DNA from: Chitinispirillum alkaliphilum
GTDB taxonomy: Bacteria > Fibrobacterota > Chitinivibrionia > Chitinivibrionales > Chitinispirillaceae
Assembly (NCBI GenBank): GCA_001045525.1
Contig: LDWW01000004.1
Coordinates: 1 to 64,000 of the forward strand
Reading direction: 5' to 3'
Length of the DNA: 64,000 bases
Notes under the pieces: generated by a model
Databases searched by the model: none
The model's input: the letters and a program-made list of their open reading frames with translations, nothing else
What the model was told of the DNA's origin: nothing
Translations under genes and position numbers: made by a program
Shown here: piece by piece, positions 35,920-44,440 of the stretch
How the letters are laid out: every line of letters begins with the position of its first letter
Numbering within the stretch: the stretch's first letter is position 1

Positions 35920-36153
35920 TCAGCGCCCTACAATCTGCGACACAAACATCATCAGAAAAAAAAGCACTGCGAACAGGGATAATACCCGCAAAACAGACAA
36001 AACTCTCAGAGCCGTTTTGCTCTGAGGTTTATGTTCAAAGGGCTGTTTTTGTTCCGTATCCCGGGAATCTTTATTTCTTTTCAGTGAAGATTCACCAGCA
36101 GAAAGGATCTCCCTGAGTCCTTCTTCGAATTCGCTTTCTTTTTTTTCATCCAT
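35920..36153 (-). CDS. Small single-pass membrane protein of unknown function
   Basis: The product has 77 residues. A highly charged N-terminal half (DEKKESEFEEGLREILSAGE) and a basic linker lead to one C-terminal transmembrane helix (about 52-75, VLSLFAVLFFLMMFVSQIV), as in tail-anchored proteins. An AAGGGA box lies 8 nt before the ATG. The gene is divergent from the PHP phosphoesterase and abuts the end of the kinase pseudogene. No family was recognised. It is probably real, since ribosome-binding site, charge pattern and membrane segment agree. Confidence 0.55.
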   Translation of the reverse strand: MDEKKESEFEEGLREILSAGESSLKRNKDSRDTEQKQPFEHKPQSKTALRVLSVLRVLSLFAVLFFLMMFVSQIVGR

Positions 36154-36281
36154 TTGAGCTTCCCTTATAAGGTATTATACATATATTTCATCTTTGCAAG
36201 CAATTTCTTGACCATGAAAAACTATTAGGTTATTTTACTTTGTCTGACCTATTCTAAAAACTTTAATTGACTAACACAGGA

Positions 36282-37133
36282 ATGTTTGAAAATAACAACG
36301 ATCATAAAAAAAAACATGTAGATCTCCATATCCATACTACTTTTTCCGACGGCAGCTGCAGTGTGGAAGAAGTGATGAACATTGCCTCAGAGAAAAAGCT
36401 TGAGGCGATATCGATCACCGACCATGATTGTACCGATGCTTATCCGCTTGCATCAAAAATAGGTGATTCCATGGGTATTGAGGTAATCCCGGGTGTAGAA
36501 CTATCAAGTGAGATACAGGGAACTGATATTCACATCCTCGGTTACTATATCGACATTACAAACCAGGCCCTGCAGAAAAAATTAAAAGAGATGAAACAGG
36601 CCCGTTTTATCCGTGCTAAAAAAATGGTGGCCAATCTCAACAAACAGGGAATAGACCTTCGTTTCGATACTGTTCTGGGAATCGCCGGGGTCGGGGCAAT
36701 CGGCAGACCACACATCGCCGCAGCAATGCTAAAAGAGGAGCTTGTGTATTCATTCAGAGAAGCTTTTGATAAATACATTGGTTACGGATTACCGGCATAT
36801 GTGGAAAAGCTCAAGATGCATCCCAAAGAAGTGTTCAGTCTCATAAAACACGCCGGGGGGATACCTGTACTTGCGCATCCCGGTGTAACCAAAGTTGATG
36901 AACGGATACCGGAATTTATCCGTGATGGTCTGATGGGCATAGAGGTGTACCATAGCGAACATCCCGGATCGGTTCAGCGACATTACCTTAAAATATGTAA
37001 AAAACAAAACCTCGCCTACACAGGTGGTTCCGATTTCCACAGCAGCAATCATAACAAATCGGAAATCGGCTCACAGCAGATTCCCTTCAGCACTGTTGAA
37101 AGTCTCAAAACCAAACTGATTCCTGCAAACTGA
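36282..37133 (+). CDS. PHP-domain phosphoesterase (TrpH/RNase AM-like)
   Basis: This is a metal-dependent phosphoesterase of the PHP superfamily, whose characterised members act as 5'-3' exonucleases or nucleotidases on RNA ends and 3',5'-bisphosphates. From the ATG it has 283 residues. The first metal motif is HVDLHIHTTFSDGS, the second SITDHDCTDAYPLA, with GIEVIPGVELSSE, GIPVLAHPGV and a closing GGSDFHSS. A TTG five codons upstream (36267) is an alternative start; neither start has a well-spaced ribosome-binding site. It is followed 20 nt later by manC. Confidence 0.9.
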   Translation: MFENNNDHKKKHVDLHIHTTFSDGSCSVEEVMNIASEKKLEAISITDHDCTDAYPLASKIGDSMGIEVIPGVELSSEIQGTDIHILGYYIDITNQALQKKLKEMKQARFIRAKKMVANLNKQGIDLRFDTVLGIAGVGAIGRPHIAAAMLKEELVYSFREAFDKYIGYGLPAYVEKLKMHPKEVFSLIKHAGGIPVLAHPGVTKVDERIPEFIRDGLMGIEVYHSEHPGSVQRHYLKICKKQNLAYTGGSDFHSSNHNKSEIGSQQIPFSTVESLKTKLIPAN

Positions 37134-37153
37134 AAACAGATCGGAAGAGAACT

Positions 37154-38236
37154 ATGAATGTAATCCCTGTCGTTTTAGCTGGCGGTATAGGAGAGCGGTT
37201 CTGGCCTCTTAGCAGATCCGGTATGCCAAAACAGCTCCATTCCATTATAAGCAATAAAACCATGCTTGAAGATACACTCAGGAGGGTGTCCCCCCTCTGC
37301 TCAGAAAACCAAAAGCCACTGGTAGTTACAAATCAGGCTATTGCAGAAAAGATTGAAAATGTCATATCTCCTGAGATCAAAATCGACATCATTGCAGAGC
37401 CACAGGGGAAAAATACCGCTCCCGCTGTTGCCCTTGCTGCTGCCTGGGTCCAAAAGAACTATGGTGATGCGGTTATGCTGATTGTTTCAGCAGATCATGC
37501 GATATCACCGCAGGAAGACTTTATCAAAACAGCCTCCTACGCCGTTGAGCGCGCAAATGAGTCCGACCAGCTTGTTGTGTTTGGAATCAAACCAAACCGT
37601 CCGGAGACCGGCTATGGCTATATAGAAACAGCGGAACTGTTAAATGAAGATAATGGTAATCAGCTTTTCAAAGTGAAAAGATTTGTTGAGAAACCCGACT
37701 CTGAAAAAGCAGAAAGATTTATGAAATCGGGTAATTTCCTCTGGAACAGCGGTATGTTTGTGTGGCGCACCTCTGTTATCCTCGAAGAATTTAAAAAATA
37801 TATGCCCCAGCTCTTCGCTCAAACTGAAAAACTAAGCAGTAAAAATTTCAGTCTTTCTGCCATCGAGACATTCTACTCCGAATGCGAAAAGGAGTCAATT
37901 GATTTTGGAATTATGGAACACTCTCTGAAAACGGCGGTTGTTGCAGGGGTGTTTAACTGGGATGATATAGGATCCTGGGAGTCTCTTTCACGTGTACACG
38001 GGAAAAATGAAAACCAGAGCACAACCCTTGGAAAAGGGATCTTTGAGAAAGACTGTCAAGACTCACTTATAGTGAACAAGTCGGGGAAACCTCTCGCCAC
38101 CATTGGTTTGAAAAACACAGCCGTAATTGCAGTAGAAGATACGTTTCTTGTGATTGAAAGATCCAGGCTTCCTGAACTTAAAACCTATCTGGAAGAATTG
38201 AAAAAGAATGGAGAATTTCCTAAGGATCTCTTTTAA
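37154..38236 (+). CDS. manC: Mannose-1-phosphate guanylyltransferase
   Basis: The enzyme makes GDP-mannose from mannose-1-phosphate and GTP for polysaccharide or glycoprotein synthesis. The 360 residues open with the nucleotidyltransferase signature VVLAGGIGERFWPLSRSGMP then KQL, and carry IIAEPQGKNTAPAVALAA, FVEKPDSEKAERFM and NWDDIGSWESL. The C-terminal phosphomannose isomerase (cupin) domain of bifunctional enzymes is absent. The neighbour lpxB starts 29 nt downstream, and a GT4 enzyme of the mannosyltransferase type begins at the far right end of the window. Together these suggest mannose-containing surface glycans. Confidence 0.93.
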   Translation: MNVIPVVLAGGIGERFWPLSRSGMPKQLHSIISNKTMLEDTLRRVSPLCSENQKPLVVTNQAIAEKIENVISPEIKIDIIAEPQGKNTAPAVALAAAWVQKNYGDAVMLIVSADHAISPQEDFIKTASYAVERANESDQLVVFGIKPNRPETGYGYIETAELLNEDNGNQLFKVKRFVEKPDSEKAERFMKSGNFLWNSGMFVWRTSVILEEFKKYMPQLFAQTEKLSSKNFSLSAIETFYSECEKESIDFGIMEHSLKTAVVAGVFNWDDIGSWESLSRVHGKNENQSTTLGKGIFEKDCQDSLIVNKSGKPLATIGLKNTAVIAVEDTFLVIERSRLPELKTYLEELKKNGEFPKDLF

Positions 38237-38264
38237 CAAGAGACCCAATGGATTAATAAATACT

Positions 38265-39407
38265 ATGGAAAGACCATTTTCAGTAGCATTCTGTGCAGGT
38301 GATCCCTCCGGGGACCAGCATGCCGCAGGCATACTAAAAGAGCTGCACAACATCCACCCGAATCTCAGATGCTGGGGTATCGGTGGACCCGAAATGCAAA
38401 AAGAGGGTTTTCAGCCGATTCTGCCCTTTGCCCAGTTCAACCGTATGGGTTTTGCAGAAGTAATTACCCATTTGCCGTTTTTTCTGAAGGCAAAGAAAAC
38501 ATTTGTCAAACAACTCAGCAGAACACCTCCCGAAGTTCTGGTGTGTGTTGATTATCCTGGCTTTAATATGGAGCTTCTTAAAGAGGCACACAAACTCAAA
38601 ATTCCCGTTGTTTGGTATATTGCCCCTATGGTCTGGGCATGGAAAAAAAAGAGAGCCCAAACACTGGGAAATCTCGCCTCTCATATAGCTGTTATATTCC
38701 CTTTTGAAGTTCAGTATTTTGATAAATTCAGGGCACCGGTAAGTTTCGTCGGAAACCCATTATCTGAATCTATCATTAAAGAGGAGAAATCAAACCAAAA
38801 GCGCAGAAGCCTTCCTCAACAAGGTTCCCCTATAAGACTTGCAGTGGTTCCAGGCAGCAGAAAACAGGAAATCGATAAAATGCTACCCCCAATGCTCTCT
38901 GCGGCCAAAATCCTGAAAAAAGAATACCCTAACCTCCAGATCACTGTATCAAAATATCAGGGCTTCAACAACTCTTATTTCAAACGCAGAATAGATCTCG
39001 ATTGCATCAACATCTTCCCGGGCTCACTCAGAAATCTACTGGAAAGCTCCGATATCGCCATGGTTACAAGCGGTACAGCTTCCCTTGAAACAGCCCTTAT
39101 GGGTGTGCCCCATGTTATCGCGTACCGCACATCCACTATAAACTATGAAATCATGAAAAGATTGGTCAAAATTCCACATATCGGATTACCCAATGTGATA
39201 GCACGGGAAAAGATTGTACCAGAGCTAATTCAAAGGGATGTAAATCCACAGAGATTAGCCTCTGAAATCAAATCTATTTTGAATTACGAAGAAAAATACA
39301 ACACTATGGCTCAGAAACTTTATGAACTGAGAACTCTTCTCGGGGAGAGAAATTCATCGCTAAGTTTGGCGCAAATAATCTTCTCATTCTATAAAACTGA
39401 AAGTTAA
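38265..39407 (+). CDS. lpxB: LpxB, lipid-A-disaccharide synthase
   Basis: LpxB joins UDP-2,3-diacylglucosamine and lipid X to form the lipid A disaccharide. I start at ATG 38265 (380 residues) because the first conserved segment, FSVAFCAGDPSGDQHAAGIL, follows at once; an upstream frame into manC has no support. Other GT19 hallmarks are WGIGGPEMQKEGFQPI, MGFAEVITHLPF, WYIAPMVWAWKKKR, VVPGSRKQEI and VTSGTASLETALMGVPHV. This gene is 29 kb from lpxA, lpxC and lpxD in the window, so lipid A genes are split. Later enzymes (lpxH/lpxI, lpxK) were not found here. Confidence 0.95.
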   Translation: MERPFSVAFCAGDPSGDQHAAGILKELHNIHPNLRCWGIGGPEMQKEGFQPILPFAQFNRMGFAEVITHLPFFLKAKKTFVKQLSRTPPEVLVCVDYPGFNMELLKEAHKLKIPVVWYIAPMVWAWKKKRAQTLGNLASHIAVIFPFEVQYFDKFRAPVSFVGNPLSESIIKEEKSNQKRRSLPQQGSPIRLAVVPGSRKQEIDKMLPPMLSAAKILKKEYPNLQITVSKYQGFNNSYFKRRIDLDCINIFPGSLRNLLESSDIAMVTSGTASLETALMGVPHVIAYRTSTINYEIMKRLVKIPHIGLPNVIAREKIVPELIQRDVNPQRLASEIKSILNYEEKYNTMAQKLYELRTLLGERNSSLSLAQIIFSFYKTES

Positions 39408-39436
39408 TCTGCTTAAATGGACATTATTTTGCCGTA

Positions 39437-39461
39437 AAATTTGTACTGTCAAATTTTTTTT
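39437..39461 (+). terminator. Weak AT-rich terminator after lpxB
   Basis: AAATTTG (39437-39443) and CAAATTT (39450-39456) can pair around a 6-nt loop, and T residues follow. The stem is short and AT-only apart from one G-C pair, so it may be partial. It lies 30 nt after the lpxB stop. Confidence 0.4.
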
Positions 39462-39545
39462 CTACTTTTCACCAAAAAAATGCAGTAGGTTACTATAAGA
39501 GTCGTCGCCGGCTTAGAAAAGGTTACACAATCAGGGCAGGGCACA

Positions 39546-41456
39546 ATGCTAAAAGCAGTACACATGCTTTTATTTCTGATCATCTTCAACGTTGTTTCAA
39601 AGCCAGAACACCTGTTCCGAGTAAACAGTTTTTCATTACCCCAGGACTCAGATTCTACTTCTCATAGTTTACTCATAACAAGCACCCCACACCCCCCGAC
39701 TCGAACAGATCAGATACCAAACAGTCTCAACCCCGGAGAAATCCTTAAAAGAAAAAAGGAAAACGGCACATACACTCTCAAAACCGGGAAAATCGACACC
39801 TCCGCCTTTTCCCTCAGCCCAACTATCTACCACTTTGAAATTCCCCGGTGGAGCAGCCTGGCAGAGATAGCCAGGTTTCGGTTTTACCGCTCACCCACCG
39901 ACAACCAAAACCTCGATACAGAGGTTATCTATTTTGATAATGAACACATATATTCAGTTGATATTTCAACCCTGTATTTTATGAGACGCGGGGAGTGGGA
40001 AAGTATCAATGGGACACGGAAGAGTCCAACCGGTTCACTTCACCTCCACTCTACCCCAGCCGGAGCAGATGTTTATTTTTTCGGAGAATTTACCGGATTT
40101 CAAACCCCCTGCACCATTGACGGACTCATTGCTGGAAACTATGAAATTGAACTGTTTCTTCCAAACTACCGTTTCATTGGCAGAAATGTTAAAGTCCTCA
40201 GAGACACACTAATTAGAACTTCTTTTGAGCTTTTATCAGATTTCGACCCGATACACATAATCGGAGAGAAAACCCATGGTAAGCTCATACTACCTCACCC
40301 TCCGGTTAATTCCCCATTTAAGGTAAATGACTCAGTTCTCCACCAACCCGAAATTCTGCTGATGGAAGGTGAACACAGCCTCAAATGGAACGGAGGTAAT
40401 CTGTACAGGGAAATCGATACGACACTCTTTATTAAGGCAGGTGAACTGCACTATTTTAATGTTCCCTACGAGAGGCTCCATGGCACGATAAACATCAATG
40501 CACATCCGGAAGAAATGCTGATTTGTATAGATGGCCGGGATTGCCATACCGGCAACTCTTCTTTTACCCTCCCTACCGGCTTTTATACATTAAGAGCAAG
40601 CAAAAGCGGATATCTTGAGGAAAAACGGAAAATTCTTATCAGCCCTGATGTACAAAGCAGGATCTCAGTTATCCTGCAGCCTAACCTTGACAGGGATGGT
40701 GACGGGTTCCCTGATTCTATCGACAGATGTCCTGATGTGTACGGGCTTTTTATGGGATGCCCCAGAATGCGTTTTACCGATGCTTTTGCCATAAAACTTG
40801 ATGAGGTCAGAGAGTATGTACAGAGCGATTCTCTCACCTTTGGAATATCTGTTCTTGGTACGGTTTCCAGATTTCCTGGACAAAAAGAGTTCGCCGATTT
40901 CCTCACCTCATTTTCCAGCGGAAGATTTGGTGGAATAAATAACTACAGAGGTCTGAGCTCTCTTAACAAATATCAACTCTCCTGGCGGGGACTTCAGGCT
41001 CAACTGGAACTTGGACAATGGGCTTCAGGGCTTCGCTTTAAACGATCAGATACCCTTACTCTTCAAACCAAAAACGATACCTATTACGTTTATCACGATT
41101 CACTGAATAACATCGAGCCGGCAATTTATATCCCAAGCACAGCTGTCTCTCTTGGTATGAGATATAAATTTGATAATTTCTCCATCGCCTATTCCCTTGG
41201 ATATCAGTGGGAAAATATAATTGTCGACCAGCTCATTTCATCATCTGATGGCTCACTTCACGAAGTCCGGTTCAGCAACAACTGGTGGTTCCACCAACTC
41301 ACACTTACACGTGATCTGGTATCGACTGCAACGATTACCCCCTCTGTTTACTGCCAGATTAAATTTCCGTTTGGCCCTGTTGCCCGAACCCGGTGGTATT
41401 CATTACAAACAGGTCTTCAGATAAACTACTCACCCTCATGGTGGAGAGAAAAATGA
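39546..41456 (+). CDS. Secreted envelope protein with PEGA domains and a thrombospondin type 3-like repeat
   Basis: The 636-residue product begins with a hydrophobic export signal (MLKAVHMLLFLIIFNVVS). Two PEGA-type beta-sandwich segments are visible: residues about 158-222 (GSLHLHSTPAGADVYFFGEF, then IAGNYEIELFLPNY) and about 315-378 (HGTININAHPEEMLICIDG). A calcium-binding thrombospondin type 3-like element follows (DRDGDGFPDSIDRCPDVYG, closing at GCP). In many envelope proteins this element precedes an OmpA peptidoglycan-binding domain. Here about 230 residues of alternating beta-strand sequence follow instead, ending in a Trp-rich tail, like a small outer-membrane barrel. The stop overlaps the next gene's ATG. 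Function unknown. Confidence 0.75.
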   Translation: MLKAVHMLLFLIIFNVVSKPEHLFRVNSFSLPQDSDSTSHSLLITSTPHPPTRTDQIPNSLNPGEILKRKKENGTYTLKTGKIDTSAFSLSPTIYHFEIPRWSSLAEIARFRFYRSPTDNQNLDTEVIYFDNEHIYSVDISTLYFMRRGEWESINGTRKSPTGSLHLHSTPAGADVYFFGEFTGFQTPCTIDGLIAGNYEIELFLPNYRFIGRNVKVLRDTLIRTSFELLSDFDPIHIIGEKTHGKLILPHPPVNSPFKVNDSVLHQPEILLMEGEHSLKWNGGNLYREIDTTLFIKAGELHYFNVPYERLHGTININAHPEEMLICIDGRDCHTGNSSFTLPTGFYTLRASKSGYLEEKRKILISPDVQSRISVILQPNLDRDGDGFPDSIDRCPDVYGLFMGCPRMRFTDAFAIKLDEVREYVQSDSLTFGISVLGTVSRFPGQKEFADFLTSFSSGRFGGINNYRGLSSLNKYQLSWRGLQAQLELGQWASGLRFKRSDTLTLQTKNDTYYVYHDSLNNIEPAIYIPSTAVSLGMRYKFDNFSIAYSLGYQWENIIVDQLISSSDGSLHEVRFSNNWWFHQLTLTRDLVSTATITPSVYCQIKFPFGPVARTRWYSLQTGLQINYSPSWWREK

Positions 41457-41620
41457 ACAGCAGCAAAACGAGATTCAGAAAATATTTTCTGATTGCCCTG
41501 GTTTTATTATTTGTAGGCATCATTAACAGTTGTGGTGGGGGTTTTGGTACTGATTCCCATAACTCGGAAGAATTTTCAGAACCAATATTTGGCACAGACA
41601 CGTTAAGGTTCCACTATTAA
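41453..41620 (+). CDS. Tiny lipoprotein coupled to the PEGA-domain protein
   Basis: The product has 55 residues. The signal RFRKYFLIALVLLFVGIINSC ends at Cys27, leaving a mature peptide of only about 29 residues that starts CGGGFGTD and is acidic. A GGAGAG box lies 5 nt before the ATG, and the ATG overlaps the previous stop (ATGA), which argues for a real, coupled gene. It may be an accessory lipoprotein of the PEGA protein. No homologous family was recognised. Confidence 0.6.
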   Translation: MNSSKTRFRKYFLIALVLLFVGIINSCGGGFGTDSHNSEEFSEPIFGTDTLRFHY

Positions 41621-41687
41621 ACACTTCTCAGATTATTTCTTTCATCCTGAGCATTACTTATTTTAGACATCTCAGGAGAACGTTACA

Positions 41688-42539
41688 TTGAAAAAAAATA
41701 TCGATTACTTAAAAGAAAAAAAACGCAAAAATATACCTGTCACTATGCTGACAGCCTACGATTACCCCACTGCGGTATTCGAGGAAGAGGCCGGTGTGGA
41801 TTGCATTCTTGTGGGTGACAGTGTGGGTACAAATGTTCTTGGCTATTCAAGCGAGCGCGATGTCACTCTCAGTGATATGGTTCACCATCTCAGAGCGGTT
41901 TCCCGTGGAGTTAAAGATTCTTTTCTCATTGCAGACCTGCCTTTTGGAACAGCCGACACACTGGATCAGGCCCTGGGCAACTCCAGGCATTTGCTTGACA
42001 ACGGAGCTGACTGTGTAAAGCTTGAAGGGTGGGCAGAGAAAAAAGCGATCGTGAAGGGCCTTGTGAACGCGGGTGTAAATGTATGTGCCCATATAGGATA
42101 TAATCCCCAGATTCACGAAGGAAAGCCACGCACCTTTGGTAGAACACCCGACCAGGCTCTTATGCTGCTCAGGAGTTCAATTGAACTTGAACAGGCGGGA
42201 GCGAGTCTCATAGTCCTGGAGAAAATTCCTGCAGAAGTGGCGAGAATAATATCGACCACAATCAGTATTCCCACAATCGGCATTGGAAGCGGGGCGGATT
42301 GCGATGGTCAGGTCCTGGTAATAGGTGATCTTCTTGGTATGACCCAGCGGGTTTTCAAGCACGCAAAGCCTTATGCCAGCGTGAGAAACGACACCATTAC
42401 AGGGATAAAAAACTACATCACAGAAACAAAACAGCGTCAGTTTCCCGGAAATGAAAACTGTACCCACCTAACCGCTACAGAGCTTGAAGAGGTCAGGAAA
42501 TTACTGAAAGAGCACATTCCGGAAGTTCCTTTTGAGTAA
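41688..42539 (+). CDS. panB: Ketopantoate hydroxymethyltransferase
   Basis: PanB makes ketopantoate from 2-ketoisovalerate and methylenetetrahydrofolate, the first step of pantothenate and CoA synthesis. The 283 residues show MLTAYDYPTAVFEEEAGVD, the metal-binding LVGDSVGTNVLGY, DLPFGTADTLDQA, the C-terminal IGIGSGADCDGQVLVIGD and FKHAKPYA. The start is TTG at 41688, with AGGAGA 8 nt upstream. No panC or panD lies adjacent. A shared terminator follows between this gene and the convergent ABC operon. Confidence 0.95.
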   Translation: MKKNIDYLKEKKRKNIPVTMLTAYDYPTAVFEEEAGVDCILVGDSVGTNVLGYSSERDVTLSDMVHHLRAVSRGVKDSFLIADLPFGTADTLDQALGNSRHLLDNGADCVKLEGWAEKKAIVKGLVNAGVNVCAHIGYNPQIHEGKPRTFGRTPDQALMLLRSSIELEQAGASLIVLEKIPAEVARIISTTISIPTIGIGSGADCDGQVLVIGDLLGMTQRVFKHAKPYASVRNDTITGIKNYITETKQRQFPGNENCTHLTATELEEVRKLLKEHIPEVPFE

Positions 42540-42565
42540 ATTGCAGCTTTAACACAAAAAAAGGA

Positions 42566-42597
42566 AAGGCCGGATCTGCTTGAGCATTTCCGGCCTT
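42566..42597. terminator. Terminator shared by panB and the ABC importer operon
   Basis: AAGGCCGGA (42566-42574) pairs with TCCGGCCTT (42589-42597) around a 14-nt loop. On the minus strand a T-rich tract follows (TTTCCTTTTTTT), so it best serves the importer operon ending at 42620. It may also stop panB transcripts. Confidence 0.8.
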
Positions 42598-42619
42598 CAT
42601 TTTACAAAAGACAAACCCT

Positions 42620-43471
42620 CTATTTAATCCACTGCTTATTGACATCGGGAATATCATCCAATAATTGTATGGTATGTCTGTTTTTTGGTCTGAGTGTAAC
42701 ATCATCGGGTGAACCCTGTTCCACAATTCTACCATCATGCATAATGAATAATCTGTCACTTACGTAATAAGCCAGTCCTATATCGTGAGTGACAAATACG
42801 ATTGTCATTTTTAGTTCTTCCTTGAGTTTCATCAGGTAATCAAGGATATTTGCGCGCACACATGCGTCAACCATACTGGTTGGTTCGTCGGCAATAAGCA
42901 CTTTGGGTTTCAGGGCAAATATTCTGGCCAGAAGCATACGCTGCATCTGTCCACCGGACAATTCAAAGGGGTATTTTCCTTCTATTTCCTTGGGCTTTAT
43001 GTTTACAGCCAAAAGAGCCTCATCAACCCTGTCCTCTTTTTCCGTATTGGAGATCTTTTCTTTAAAGATACCAAAAGAACTCTTAAGCTGTGAACGGATT
43101 GTAAAAAACTGGTTAAAGCAGCTGAATGGGTCCTGATATACAGCCTGTACTTCCCTCCAGTGTCTCTTAAGATCAGCGATCATTCTATTATTGTAAAGAA
43201 TTTTTCCTTTTGATGGCTTGATGAGGCCAAGCATTGTTTTTGCAAGAACACTCTTACCACAGCCAGATCCTCCCACTATCGAAACAATCTCCTCCTCTTT
43301 AATATCGAAAGAGAGATTTTTTATCGCAGTGATCTGTTTTTTCCCATGTCCGAATGTACAAGTGATATTGCTGCCAAGAAAAATATCGGCTTTACCTTTT
43401 TTAGTTTTCCCGGTCTCTTCGGCGGTAGCGGCCACAGTAGCAGAAGAGTTGACAATGTTATCATTGGGCAT
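42620..43471 (-). CDS. ABC importer ATPase, OppF-type
   Basis: This is the second nucleotide-binding subunit of a family-5 (oligopeptide/oligosaccharide type) importer. It has 283 residues with an unusual N-terminal lead of about 30 residues, Walker A GGSGCGKSV, the signature LSGGQMQRMLLARI and Walker B KVLIADEPTSMVD. The cysteine-bearing C-terminal oligo-HPY extension of many OppF proteins is missing; the protein ends shortly after the H-loop region (FVTHDIGLAYYVSD). It overlaps the OppD-like gene by 11 nt and is last in the operon. The gene symbol is left open because the substrate is unknown. Confidence 0.9.
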   Translation of the reverse strand: MPNDNIVNSSATVAATAEETGKTKKGKADIFLGSNITCTFGHGKKQITAIKNLSFDIKEEEIVSIVGGSGCGKSVLAKTMLGLIKPSKGKILYNNRMIADLKRHWREVQAVYQDPFSCFNQFFTIRSQLKSSFGIFKEKISNTEKEDRVDEALLAVNIKPKEIEGKYPFELSGGQMQRMLLARIFALKPKVLIADEPTSMVDACVRANILDYLMKLKEELKMTIVFVTHDIGLAYYVSDRLFIMHDGRIVEQGSPDDVTLRPKNRHTIQLLDDIPDVNKQWIK

Positions 43472-44432
43472 ATTGACACCTCACTTGTCTGTCTCCGACA
43501 ATTCGGATCTCTTGTTTGTTCTTTTTACAGTCATCTTTTGCGACAGGACACCTCTCAGCGAATCTGCACCCGCTGATTGGATTTGCCAGATTGGGCGGAG
43601 CACCTTCAATCACCGTGGGTTTTTGTTCCTTCTGTCCTGGTTCAGCACTCAGCGTTGAACTCATCAAAGCCTTGGTGTAAGGATGCCTTCCATCGAAAAC
43701 GATCTGTTCCGTTGTCCCGAGTTCAACAATCTCACCTGCATACATGATTGCGATCCTGTGAGCGACATGACGAAGCAGAGGAAGTTCATGAGTGATAAAC
43801 ATCATGGTAGAGAAGATCTTTTTATCCAACAGATCAAAGATCATTTTTATTATTCTCTTCTGAGTAGAGACATCGAGTGCAGATGTAGGTTCATCAGCGA
43901 TAACCATCTTTGGGTTAAGAAGAGTTGAGATGCCGATAACGCACCTCTGCCTCTCTCCTGCTGTTATCTGTATAGGAAAAGAGTTAAGAATGCGTTTAGT
44001 ATCGAGGCCAATAAGTTCAAACCTTTCAAATACTTTATCATGCAACTCTTTTTTACTTCCCTTAATTCCATGACTCTGAAGAAGATCGAAGGCCAGATTT
44101 CTAATTTTACGTGTAGGGTTAAGCGCATTGAATGCACCCTGAGGGATCATGGCAACCTTTTTAGCAAGAACATTCTGCCGCACATCATCAGGAGTTCTGT
44201 TCATCAAAGACTCCCCTCCTACCAGCACATCACCCGATGTGGGATAAAGAGGAGGGATAAAAAGTCCCATACATCCACTTACAAGAGTGGTTTTTCCGCA
44301 GCCTGATTCTCCTGCAATACCTAATATCTCTCCCTCTTCCATTGAAAAGGAAACCCCTGAAACGGCGTGAATTTTTTTGCCGAATCTGGTTAGATAGTGA
44401 AGATGCAGGTCTTTAACTTCAAATACCGACAT
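43461..44432 (-). CDS. ABC importer ATPase, OppD-type
   Basis: This is the first ATPase subunit of the importer, 323 residues. It has Walker A (GESGCGKTT), the Q-loop VAMIPQGAFNALNPTRKI, a signature written ITAGERQRCVIGI rather than the classical LSGGQ, and Walker B (KMVIADEPTSALD). The C-terminal oligo-HPY region is present, with the Cys motif GCRFAERCPVAKDDCKK that in relatives holds an iron-sulfur cluster. The degenerate ABC signature (TAGE) is notable because the partner has a normal one; asymmetric sites are common in this transporter class. An AGGAG box precedes the ATG. Confidence 0.92.
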   Translation of the reverse strand: MSVFEVKDLHLHYLTRFGKKIHAVSGVSFSMEEGEILGIAGESGCGKTTLVSGCMGLFIPPLYPTSGDVLVGGESLMNRTPDDVRQNVLAKKVAMIPQGAFNALNPTRKIRNLAFDLLQSHGIKGSKKELHDKVFERFELIGLDTKRILNSFPIQITAGERQRCVIGISTLLNPKMVIADEPTSALDVSTQKRIIKMIFDLLDKKIFSTMMFITHELPLLRHVAHRIAIMYAGEIVELGTTEQIVFDGRHPYTKALMSSTLSAEPGQKEQKPTVIEGAPPNLANPISGCRFAERCPVAKDDCKKNKQEIRIVGDRQVRCQYAQ

Positions 44433-44440
44433 ATTGGCTC

